From the NCBI GenBank assembly GCA_964247055.1, contig OZ176054.1, positions 7,688,001 through 7,752,000 of the forward strand: a stretch of DNA of 64,000 nt. Reading direction: 5' to 3'. The notes beneath the pieces were generated by a model, which made no database searches, was not told the DNA's origin, and saw only the letters and a program-made list of their open reading frames with translations. Below, piece by piece: positions 12,401 through 22,200 of this stretch (the stretch's first letter is position 1; every line of letters starts with the position of its first letter). A program made the translations under genes and the position numbers. The DNA comes from Paragordius varius. Its lineage: Eukaryota > Nematomorpha.

Positions 12401-15400
12401 AACACAAAAATATGGCGGTAGGAAAAATGTTCCCAGTGTTGAAGAAATCATGGCGCTATCAGTATATCCAACTTTACTTAATTGTACAAATTTATTTTAA
12501 ACTTTTTTTGGCTTAAATTTGATACAACTAGGTGCTATTTAGGCAATAAAGTAGCCTAAAAGTTTTATTCTCGCTTACATATATCAACATAAATTTAACT
12601 TTTCACCAAAAAATCTTATTTAAAATCAACAATATGACTCTTTACTTGATAGATTATATGTAAACTTCTATATTTATTAGCATGGCAAATCATATAAGCG
12701 ACAATTTTATCGAATTCCAGGCGGTGGTGGACGCATATTTCTATTAAAATGCAGCTCGGTATGTTCGAATTTAAAATGAACTTTATCATTCGGATATTTT
12801 ATAGTTTTTTTGCAAAAGTTAATATTCTAGAAATAATTTTTTTTCTTTAAAAAAAAACTCTCATATATTCAGCGATAAAAATACCGAATCATTTTGTATT
12901 TTGAGGTTATTGAAAATGTTGTGAAAGATATTTGTTGGGATCTGTTGGAGACCAAAGATACAGAAGAAACGATGGAATTCGCTTTATACATTGTTTATCC
13001 ATGTAAACATTTTTTCATTGTGACTTAATATGAATGAGATTTAAATTTATTATTTTGCTAAAATTGTTCATATATACGTATTTTTTTAGCTAAAAAAGTG
13101 GAATATATAAGTAAGGATGAATACATACTTGATGTTACGACAGAATTGGATAAGAAATACATAGCTGATGCCAAAAATGGGTACTTTATATTTTTCAAAC
13201 GGCACATGTGGTCACTCCCACTCTCCTTCAACACAAAAGGACAATGCTATATAGAATTCCATTACAAACAAATCTTAGCCGATTATTTGGCTGGTCTAAT
13301 CTTTATGATACCAAATTTGAATGAAAACTGTGCTGTTTATACCACTAACCACAATAATTCACATTACCCCAAAATCCCGCAATATATAGAAGTAAATCAA
13401 AATAATTTTTTACATATCTTTTAAAAGTATAACGATGCAATAAAATTATTAGTAAAAGAAACATTAGAAAATTATCGTAATCAAATGCGCACTTTAAATT
13501 GAACCAAAAGCCTATGATTTTTATAAATTTTTATTAAATTTAAAAAATATAACATATTTTAATAAAAAATGTTGACATTTAAATTAAACATCACTATCTC
13601 ATAAAGTTTTTTAACACGGTAAAAATTACCCATTTTTAATCTATATATATATATATATGCAAGACTTTAGTGGGACTAATAATATTTAACCGATGCTGTC
13701 TGTGGCTAATTATGCCATGTTCACTAAAAATATATGCGCAAACAACTAAAAATGGTAGTTAAATTTTAAAAAATTTTTAATATGAATGCGAAAGACCCCA
13801 ACTTCATAGAGCTCTGCGACCAAACTTAGCCTTTTAATTAGTTTTTTTATAAAGTCGAGAGTATTTTAAACAATTCTACACGTAATAATATATTGGATTC
13901 TTTATGTACAGGATGACCTTGCTGAATTAGCCTGTTTAATTCACCGAGCAAGTGGTGCTGAAACACATCCAAACCTGGAAGATGTCATCTTTCTTTTTCC
14001 AGAAACATTGTTGGAAAGTCCAAACTTTGACAAAGTGTATTGGCATAATGTACTACTTACCATACGCAAAGAACTCAATCGACTTAGCCCATCGGAAGCT
14101 CGAATCAAATTTATGCAAACCTTAGAAAAAAATTGTCAATTATTTGGCAGCACATATTTTAACGTCAAAGTAATATATATTTAATAAGATGATTACTGGT
14201 ATCAAACTTGCATACTATACGAGTCAGACTTTTCAAGTTATTGAGAAACAGCCATTTTTTTCAATTATTCACTGTTAGTCCTGGGCAGGCCAGTGTTAAG
14301 TGTTTGGTCAAAAAATATAATCAGATAAGTCTTATCCCTTAAATATATGGAAAAAAGAGTCCATAAACTCATATTGTTTCTTTTAAAATATATAAATTTA
14401 CGCTTTATAGAAAAAATATTGATAAACATGAGAGACATTCAATTGTTTTTTTAAAGAATCGATCAAATATATAGTGTTGGATTGAAAATTTTTATATTCC
14501 ATTGTTTTTTGCCAAAACCTTTGGTTCGATTCCATTTTTCGTAAAATGGTTTTATTTTCGGCTACATACTTTGTTTTTTTACGGAAGGCCCAAATAAAAT
14601 AGTTAAATATCATCTCATTTAAACATATACTAATAACAGCACTTCGCAAAGCCACAAAAAATTATTAATTTTATAGAAAAAAATATATTTTTTTCTAAAT
14701 TAAAATGAAAATAAAAAATATAAAAATAATAATTTTAGAAATCATTTTTCGATTTAAAAAATAAAAGTTCTGGAAAAAACAGTTTGGGTGCCAAAAAAAT
14801 ATTTATAAAATATTTCATACATTTTCACATGTATTCGCTTAATAGATTTGATTTAGACATACTTGTTTAATATTTATAGAACTCGTACGATTCCGACGCC
14901 ATAACTGAAAATATATTTGCTATTAACAAAGCTGGCATATATTTTTTGCCTCCAAATGCACAAGTATAATTAATAAATTGCGCTTTCTTTGTTTTTTAAT
15001 TGGCAAAATTAAATTTGTTTTTAATATAAAGGAAATATTATCCCACCATCCTTACCGCAGAATCGAAACCGTTAATAAAACAACCACACCAACAGAAAAT
15101 TACATAGAAATTAAAGTCAAAACTAGCAATGTATTAATAATGCTAAAAATCCACACTGAACAGGTAAATAATTTAGAAATAACGATCTTAATAACAATTT
15201 TTAAATCTCTGTTTTCAATAATTAATTCCTGTAAAAAAATGAATTGGTATATACCGTTTACAAATCAAATTCACCCTTGAACAATTCTAATTCTCCTCTA
15301 TTCAAATTCACCCTAAAAATAAATTATTTTTTGAGCTAATATAACTCATCTTTAACAAAATTTATTCTTATGGCGTAGTTTATTCTTTTTTCAGTATTAT

Positions 15401-15670
15401 ATCAATTTTAAACGAAATTTTATTTTATATAAATATTAAAATATATAGGTGATTTATAATCTTAAAAAACACATAATTTATTTTAGGGTGAATTCGAGTT
15501 GTTCGAGGGTGAATTTGAATTGTTAAGGGTGAATTTGTAAAGGTGAATTTGAATAAATGTATTAAATATAGTTTAATATATATATATTTCTATGATATAT
15601 ATTTTAGTGTCATGAAGTATTCCATCTTCTTAACGCCTACATGAGAAAGGATATGCGAGAAAATAGTTAA
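403..15670 (+). CDS. MYO15: Myosin XV-like tail, C-terminal part (5' end outside window)
   Basis: Unconventional myosin tail that binds cargo and microtubule or actin partners; in animals class XV myosins work in actin protrusions. Exons: 403-541, 1548-1663, 4948-5075, 5148-5241, 5311-5713 (end uncertain, 5692 also possible), 6149-6428, 7050-7404, 8179-8693, 9392-9775, 10307-10404, 10490-10542, 11649-11899, 12236-12461, 12681-12758, 12906-13002, 13090-13391, 13912-14169, 14880-14963, 15032-15163, 15608-15670. About 1351 codons. Order seen: end of FERM1, Asn-rich linker, MyTH4, FERM2, stop. The MyTH4-FERM pair followed at once by the stop is the class XV layout, and block-by-block similarity is to myosin XV rather than VII or X. 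Motor, IQ and first MyTH4 would lie upstream of the window. An SH3 domain expected between the two halves is not found. AATAAA occurs near 15732. Confidence 0.85.
2350..2999 (+). mobile_element. hAT-type non-autonomous element, copy 1
   Basis: Element of 650 bp flanked by an imperfect 8-bp target duplication (GTTGAAAG at 2342-2349, ATTGAAAG at 3000-3007). The right end reads GCACAACCCTA; the left end has lost its first bases and starts GTTGTGC. Near the ends are nested palindromes built on GACCATGGTC. No transposase ORF. Shares most of its length with copies at 10573 and 52079. Confidence 0.8.
3008..3840 (+). pseudogene. Degenerate mariner transposase relic
   Basis: Translated pieces resemble a mariner transposase in order: a fragment near 3440 (CYEPLKPG), a SSELAPSD block near 3640 and a C-terminal WLDESYAAKDNHFFLHG-type block near 3730-3785. 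The frame is broken by several stops and frameshifts, so it is inactive. It lies directly next to hAT copy 1 in a myosin intron. Terminal repeats are no longer clear. Confidence 0.65.
4085..4845. mobile_element. Old TIR element related to MITE family A
   Basis: The left end (TACAGTAAAAATG, then AAAACGTAAAAATT) is mirrored at the right end (TTTTTACGTTTTGT, then AAGTTTTACTA). Both ends are weakened copies of the family A terminal repeat found intact at 5898-6132. The interior carries family J sequence (about 4140-4760), so a second element probably inserted into it. Confidence 0.5.
5898..6132. mobile_element. Mariner-type MITE, family A, copy 1
   Basis: 235 bp with inverted ends of about 50 bp that begin CAGTA and include CGGACAAAA and AAAATATAAAGACA. 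TA dinucleotides flank both ends (5896-5897, 6133-6134), as for Tc1/mariner insertions. No ORF. It sits in the short intron between myosin exons ending 5713 and starting 6149, only 16 bp from the downstream exon. Further copies lie at 63529 and 63784. Confidence 0.75.
7554..7782. mobile_element. MITE family G, copy 1
   Basis: About 230 bp with long imperfect inverted ends: the left part (CCTATTTACATTAT, GTTGGTCAATT, ACAGTAG) is mirrored on the right (CTACTGTGTTG, CCAATTGGCCAAC, ATAATGTGAATAGG). Two diverged copies occur in BPTF introns (29757, 37490). No ORF. Lies in the myosin intron 7405-8178. Confidence 0.6.
7871..8122. mobile_element. MITE family B, copy 1
   Basis: About 250 bp. The left end TACCATTTACAG followed by TTCAAATTCACCCT is mirrored on the right by TTGAATTGTTCAAGGGTGA and AAATGGTA. 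The same termini occur at 15251 and 59178. It shares the intron 7405-8178 with family G copy 1. No ORF. Confidence 0.7.
8932..9162. mobile_element. Mariner-type MITE, family F
   Basis: 231 bp flanked by TA on both sides. Arms of roughly 95 bp are nearly identical inverted copies; each contains GGGTATAAATATTTGG or its complement, so the whole unit can fold into one long hairpin. Ends read CAGTTATG and CATATGACTG. It fills much of the intron 8694-9391. No other copy was seen in the window. Confidence 0.8.
9726..12461 (+). other. MyTH4 domain of the myosin tail
   Basis: The domain starts with HDMIYYALCHFR at the end of exon 9392-9775 and continues through the acidic exons 10307-10404 and 10490-10542. 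Exon 11649-11899 has the main core (KPIEKPL, FVAIMRYIMDLP, EVYCQIIKQLG) and exon 12236-12461 has CVKGWKLMHILTSYF, PFLTHYI and YGGRKNVPSVEEI. These are the usual MyTH4 signatures in the usual order. Donor 11900 (GTATGA) was chosen over 11892 because only it keeps the phase with the next exon. Confidence 0.85.
10573..11285. mobile_element. hAT-type non-autonomous element, copy 2
   Basis: 713 bp, starting TAGGGTTGTGC and ending GCACAACCTTA, with target duplication GTTATACT (10565-10572) and GTTATGCT (11286-11293), 7 of 8 matching. GACCATGGTC-based palindromes lie inside both ends, and a GGTCAATTGACC palindrome near the right end. No transposase. Inserted in the myosin intron between exons ending 10542 and starting 11649. 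Confidence 0.85.
12681..15670 (+). other. Second FERM domain and C-terminus of the myosin
   Basis: Exon 12681-12758 gives KRQFYRIPGGGGRIF (F1 start), 12906-13002 the helix (IENVVKDICWDLLE), 13090-13391 the F1/F2 part (EYILDVTTELDKK, FFKRHMWSLPL, ADYLAGLIF), 13912-14169 the F2 lobe (DDLAELACLIHRA, SPSEARIKFMQTLE), 14880-14963 and 15032-15163 the F3 lobe (IFAINKAGIYFLPP, YIEIKVKTSNVLIML) and 15608-15670 the last helix (HLLNAYMRKDMRENS, stop). The segment 15002-15031 just before exon 15032 also reads as FERM (see findings). Confidence 0.85.
15251..15555. mobile_element. MITE family B, copy 2
   Basis: About 300 bp with the family B ends (CCGTTTACAAATC, AATTCACCCTTGAACAATT; right side GGGTGAATTTGAATTGTT). 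The last bases on the right are worn. It occupies most of the last myosin intron (15164-15607). Confidence 0.6.
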
Positions 15671-16229
15671 TGCGCATTATTCAATTATTGCATTTATACA
15701 CCAAATATATTGACCAATGTATTAATATAAAAAATAAATTTAATAATGCTAAAATTTCTCAGATATATTTGATTTCCATAGGAATATCTGATTTTGTGAT
15801 ATAAAGCACAGGATTGAATCGAAATAACCGCTCAAACTACATTTTCCCTAAATTATCCCGCAAGTTGCATATAATTAAATATTTACTTAGGGTCATGCGT
15901 TCGTTTAGCAAAATAAAATTGCCTCATGTGAATGAGCCATGTGTAAAAGGTGGCTAAAATAGTTTCTAAAAATGTATTTTCTCACCATTTTAAAGTTCTA
16001 ACAGGGCTTGGAACCCGAGCCTAAATTTGAATCGGTTTCAAAAATTTTAATTGGATCCGGTTTCGGTTCTTTACATTTTTTGGTTCTAGAACCGGTTTTT
16101 TTAAAAACAGGAACATGTTCCAAAACGGTTTTTAAAATTTCAACTGTTCCGATTCTCATGGTGCAACAACGTTCTGGTTCAAGCAATGGTAATAACTTTT
16201 ATTGATAAAAATGGATATTGTTGGGTTTG

Positions 16230-16730
16230 AAACAATTTTCCAGAAAACATGTGGGCCCATCTAAATTTAATAATTAAAATGGCGTGCCTTTGGGGCTAAA
16301 TTTCAGAAAACCTACCAGGCCATATGAGTTCAATTGATGCTTAAAATTATAACCGTAACAATGAAAAAATTTAGGTTGTGCGGTATTAGACGTTAATTAG
16401 GCTCTCCACGCCCAGAAAAATGCGCCACATAGAATGAATTTTTAGTTTTGAAGCAATTTTCCCAAAATTAATGAGAGCATATGGAATCAATCATGATACC
16501 AGGTATTCTTCGTAAAAAGGCGAAAATTTTAATCCTGCGCTTTTTTTGTATCAGCTCTGAGGGAGCTGTCCGCCTAAAACTGCGCTACCATATCGAAATT
16601 GTGTTGTTTGGGAGTTAATTTTAAAAAACTTATCATGCCATATAAGTTTAATAAGGGCCTGAAATATTACCCTAAAAGGCAAAAATTTGAGTCGAGAGGT
16701 TTTTTAATTAGCCGTAAATTAGGCCCCCAG
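16230..16730 (-). repeat. Family E repeat, inverted relative to the copy at 50390
   Basis: Diverged repeat with recognisable words (GTTGTTTGGGAGTTAATTTT, GCCATATAAGTTTAATAAGG, ATTACCCTAAAAGGCAAAAA). The reverse complement of these words recurs at 50390-51190 and 54090-54215. It seems to be made of loosely repeated units of about 280 bp. No ORF. Confidence 0.5.
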
Positions 16731-17022
16731 CCGATTGTTAAAAAGTAATGGTTGAATGTTGTACATACCAACACTTACATGGTTAATATAATTGATTGTT
16801 AAAAAGTAATGGTTGAATGTTGTACATACTAACAGTTTCATGGTTAATATAATTGATTGTTAAAAAGTTCTGCTTGAATATTGTACATACCCACACTTTC
16901 TTCGTTAATATAATTGAGTGTTAAAAAGTTATGGTTAAATGTTGTACATACCCACACTTTCATGTACCCACACTTTCATGGTTAATATAATTTATTGTTT
17001 AAAAGTAATGGTTGAATGTTAT
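16731..17022. repeat. Minisatellite, about 62-bp unit, ~4.5 copies
   Basis: Direct tandem copies of a unit with GATTGTTAAAAAGT, GTTGAATGTTGTACATAC, CACACTT and GGTTAATATAATT, starting near 16733, 16795, 16857 and 16918. The last copy has an internal duplication of the CCCACACTTTCATG part and then decays. Confidence 0.8.
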
Positions 17023-17029
17023 AGAATTA

Positions 17030-18130
17030 AAAAGAGCGGTTTATTTGTATTATGTTAATTTTATAATTTCACACATGTCACGTTGAGGAAATTTTTACCT
17101 TTCGATTTCAGCTTAAAATAAGTAATAGCAAGTCTTTTTGAATAAATTTTTTTATATATTTCGGTTTATTAATGTTATATAAGTGCAAAATGCCATGGTT
17201 TCGATTCCTTCAATACTTTTTAAAGTATTTGATTTTAAACAGGCCTGGGGCATCCAACTACCCCAATTTGAATCGAAAAACTAAAATGAGTCCGTTGTAT
17301 CCAAGTGTTAAATAAAAAATTAGCTCTAATTTTACCCTTAAAATCAAATAAAGACGATATTTTGCAAAAATTTGTGAAATAAAAATGGCGTCAAAGTAGT
17401 TTGACATGGAACTTTTTCTTCTAAACAAAATTTTTTGGCAAATTTATATAATTTTTATAAGGATAGAAGCACAAGTTTAAATTGGGACAATTTTCTTCAG
17501 TAATTAATCTGGGGTATTTAGATACCCCAATTTGAATTGAAGTGTTAAAACGAATGTGTTGTGTCCAAGGGTTAAAAAATGCATATTTTTCAAAAATTTA
17601 ATTTTTAAATTTTTTTAAAGAGTACTTCATACTATTGTGCGTGGAAATGGTTATGAAACGCTTTAAGCACATTATAAAAACTCTTCTTCTATATAATATG
17701 ATGATGTTGAACATTATTTTCATTTAAGAAATCAAATCTAAAGGTTGTTTGATATAAAATTTTGGTAATGTTGGTAAAAAACACAATTTCTTTTTAACAT
17801 AGATTAGAAGATGAAAGGAATATATTAACACCTGGATGCAACAAATTGTTTCAATCCTTCGATTATAATTGGGGTAGTTGGATACCCTAAGCCTGTTTAA
17901 AATTGAACATTTCAAAATGTATGGCAGGAATTAAAAACATGGCAAAAGTTAGCACTTATTTAACATTAATGACCCAAAATACAAACGAAAATTTATTCAA
18001 AAATACATGATATTATTAAATAAAACTCATGGAAAAATATAGTCAATATGACTATCTGCACAAGGTAAACTCAAAAATAATACAAAACAAACCGTCTGTC
18101 CTATTTATATCAATGTTAAATATGATTTAA
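17030..18130. repeat. Family J repeats (several overlapping copies)
   Basis: End motifs occur several times: GGGGCATCCAACTACCCC near 17245, GGGGTATTTAGATACCCC near 17512, and the opposite orientation TTGGGGTAGTTGGATACCC near 17870. They are joined to a GTATCCAAG or GTGTCCAAGGG motif. The same motifs are at 4190-4700 and 52800-53345. Borders of single copies are unclear because they overlap. Confidence 0.5.
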
Positions 18131-19243
18131 AAAAGGTAAACTTAATTTTAGCCTTTGAATCAATTAAACACGATACATTTAATGTTGTTAACACAATAAA
18201 CATTTCTATATCTTTTGATTAATTAAATTCGTTTGTCTTTAAATATATGTCAAAGAATTTATGTTTTACCAAAATTTTAAATCTTTTCGAAATTCTGAAA
18301 CGATAGTTTTAATGATATCTTAAAGCGATTTTTAACCGTTATAAAAATAGTAAGTTAGCTTCAACATAATTTTGCTAATTATATTTATGGATATAGTTTA
18401 TTTTATTTTGAGTTATCCTATTTTTGCTTTTATTTGAAGAATACTAGGCCATTTTAGAAGAGCAAAAAAGTGGTGACTTTCGGAGCCCTTAAAAATTAAA
18501 AAATATTGTTTTGCTCCTAATATGCTGTTATGATATATCATGATATTTTTGTGAAGCCTTTGCCTTCTTATAATTTTATTTAAACAAATATTCGCAAATT
18601 TTTTTATTTTCCGATATGTATCACTTACCATAAAAGCGTAATTAACTTTAATAAATCACTAGTAAGGGTGAAAAATCAAAGATAATCATTCTTAGACACT
18701 TTCTTATCTGAATATATGCAGTATATTTTTATTGATATAAATATCAATAAGTAAAAAAGTACTGGTAAATAAATTATAAAAATTTTCCAAAATTAATTTT
18801 TTATAGTTTGAACTATAATATAGATTTATTTGCGTTTTGTATTCACGATTTACGAAATAAATGGTGGTGAAAAAGTTTGTGATAAAACTTTTTTACAATA
18901 GAACATTTAAAGAATTGTATCATGCGCCACGGCTAAAGAAAGATTATTTTTAAACTAGGCCCAATGGTAAATAAATTTTTTTAAATTTATCTGCCTTTTG
19001 TAAAATTACCCAAAAGCGTTAAATATTGGTCAACATTAAATAGTTATAAACTTTTCTAATTGTTTTAATTAAGAAATAACTTAATAAAAACAGATATATT
19101 TAAAACTAAAAGCATTACCTATAAATTAACACTGGCATAAAATGAAAACTGCAATCGCGAAAATTACATAAATGTTTTATTTGTAATATCACGTGAAAAA
19201 TGGCCGTAACTCTCTGCTCCATCTCGTAACCACCCTAAAATTT

Positions 19244-22200
19244 ATGGACTCATCAAGCCGCAGATCCAACAGGGTTAAAATCCCATCGTCAAAACTTTTA
19301 AATAATGATTTTGAATATGATTTGAATTCCAAAGTAAACGGTAAAGATCATATCCAGAAAAATTTTGTGTCCTTACCTAACGGAGTGCAAGAAGGTGAGG
19401 TGAAGAATACAAGCGACACTGAAAATTCAGTCATTAATACGGATAACATTCTGGTGTCTAACGGAATTGACGAATTTAGTGGCTATGAATTTAATTCTTT
19501 ACATTCAGAAGCAGAATCTGAATTGAATGATGAAATCCTTAAAAGTTCTTTTGCATCAAGCGAAGATGAATTAAGCAGTATAGCTAATATAGAGGATGTG
19601 CCTCTACCGTTGCCTAATTTAGACGAAAGCCAGGATTTAGACGAAACCACATTACATGATATAATATTACCTGAATCATCTTCAGATTTACCGATAAATG
19701 ATAAAAACAAGTTTTTACAAATCATGAGCATTTATGAAATTTTACGTCGTTTTAAGGGTATATTAAAATTATCTCCTTTTCGTATCGAAACATTTATATC
19801 ATCTTTGTATTCCCCTGAACCAAATAATTCTCTTATCACCGAATTGTTTTTATCACTTTTGAAAATTGTTTTAAAAGAAGACGATATTAAACACAATTGG
19901 TATGGGCCAACAGATGTAAAAGATAGTATTAATATTACATTTTTTTCCCTTGACAACGTTACTTGGCCAGAAATTGCATATCTTTATATCAAATGCGTAA
20001 TGTCTCATGCTAAATCGATTGAACATGTTGAACTACTAAAAGATTTTAATCCAAGTAGCTCCCTATTTGTATTTTCAACCGAAGACAAAATAAATGCGCT
20101 ACAAACCTTGACTAATATTGTTTTAGCCTCAAATTTTGTTCGTAATGAAATTGCGGCCGAAGGAATTATTAAACACGATGAAACATGCCGAGCTTGTCAT
20201 AAATTAGGTAAAAAAAATATATTCCGGCCCAAAAAGTTTTTTAAAATATGGAATCGATTTCAAAGTTTTTATATAATTGCAACCGGTTTTAAGGCTTAAT
20301 CTGCAAATTGTTCAAAATCTTAAGAATTGGCCATTTTTTTTGGTTTTGGTTTTATTAAATTTTTTATTGTTTTTACATTTTTTTGGTAAGTTTGTAAATT
20401 TAATTACGCATTATAATAAAAAAAATATATTCACGATTGTAATGGTTATTAAGGGTGACCGTCCTGCTGCTTTATTTTTCACATTGCTAAAAAAATTATA
20501 CTACTGTTACCAAACTCTAAAAAAAGACATATTTTATATATGTATGTAATTTTCAGGTCAACTCATATGCTGCGAAACGTGCCCAGCCGTTTACCATTTG
20601 GAATGTACCGTACCACCCCTAACCTCAGTCCCCGACGAGGAATGGGTTTGTACACTTTGTAAGGCTAATCAGGTTGCTGGAGTCACTGACTGTATTTTAC
20701 CAACCGAAAAATCGGGAACACTAATTAGGCAAGAACCTTTGGGGACGGATCATCAACACCGCAAATATTGGTTCCTAGCCAGACGACTCATAATGTATGA
20801 TGAATAATTTTTACAGATACATATTTTACATTGTTAGTTTTTCATAATGGATTGTCAGATAGCAGCAAAGATGATGTTATTGGCTAATAGAAAATAGCTT
20901 TAAGCCAATTATATATCTCTTTGCTGTATATGCTATATGGTAATTTCTAATGATAAATTAGCAATTCACTTTTAATACCGTAATTTGATATTTTAAAGCG
21001 TTTTAAATGAGATTGGTTTATTTACAATGGTGCACAATTTATTTTAATTAGTAAAGTTTGATTTTATAATTATGGAAAATTAATTGTCAAATGGAAAAAA
21101 TGGGTAAAGGAATGGAAATCCATTATTTCCTTTTCTCCCCCTTAAAAATACTATTACTTATTAAAATACAAAATTTACGATTTTGTAATGATATATATAT
21201 ATAATGTAACGAAGAATACTTATATTGTTTTCAAAGCGTTTCTGTGTTCAAATTTTCCAATTTAGGTAAAGCTTAATAGATGATCAATAAATATTTATGT
21301 TACATCTTAGTGAAGGCGATAATGAATTGTGGTATTATTCAACCAAGGGTAAGATTGATCAACTCCTGGGCTGTCTTCATGCCAAATATGACAAAGAACT
21401 CATTTCCGCACTTCAATTTCACCGCACGTTCATGAATGAAGCATTTGACATAACTATGCGAATTACGAATTTAGTTAAGAATCGAAAGGCTTTGTTGGAG
21501 GCTGAAGAAGGTTTGAAATTTTAATACCCTTTGTTGGCCAATACCGATAAAATCTTTTAAAATATGAGAAAAAATGTATTTCTCAAAGCCATTTTTAGAA
21601 AAAAACTACCAAAAAACCTATGTAAATTTAAAATAAAAAGTGTATTACCCAAATCGTAATTTTGATCATAGGCATTGAATATTTAATTTGAAAATATTAC
21701 GTATCAAGTGTAATGGAAGTGTTTAGCATTTTTATCACGATTTTTTTTTTGGTAAAATAGGTAACACAAAAAATCGCAACTTAATTAATTTTTTAGATAA
21801 TAACCAATTTTTGACATTTGACTCTTTTTCTCAAATATTTACAATTTTTTTATTTTAGATAATATTTTCATAGTGAATTTTATTTTCAATTTTTAGAATA
21901 CAATAATTTTGTGTTAACTCCATCTGTGTCTTTAACCACCCAAATAAAAGAGGATGAAATTAACAAAAATGAAATATCAAACACTTCAACCAATAATAAT
22001 AACATTGAGGCTAAACAAATTTCTAATGTGACCTTTAATAAAATACCCACTATCACATTCGAAAAATTTCTACAACAACAATATAATTGCAAGAAGGAGG
22101 ATTTATTTTGTTTAGGTAATACTTAGTGTAAAACAAATATGTCTTTTAATATTTTTTTATTATTAGCTCTATAGCACAGGGACACTAATATTTTTACTTG

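Larger units (their letters stand above)
15671..19243. other. Intergenic region between myosin XV and BPTF
   Basis: About 3.6 kb with no convincing coding sequence. It holds a poly-A signal for the myosin near 15732, a low-complexity block rich in GGTTC/GGTTT (16005-16200), family E repeat sequence (about 16230-16730), a minisatellite (16731-17022) and family J repeats (about 17030-18130). The BPTF promoter should lie near its right end, but no clear core element can be named in this AT-rich DNA. Confidence 0.5.

Noticed and set aside
14398-14655. 85-codon minus-strand ORF
   Set aside because: Lies inside a myosin intron, AT-rich composition, no recognisable protein features or splice context.
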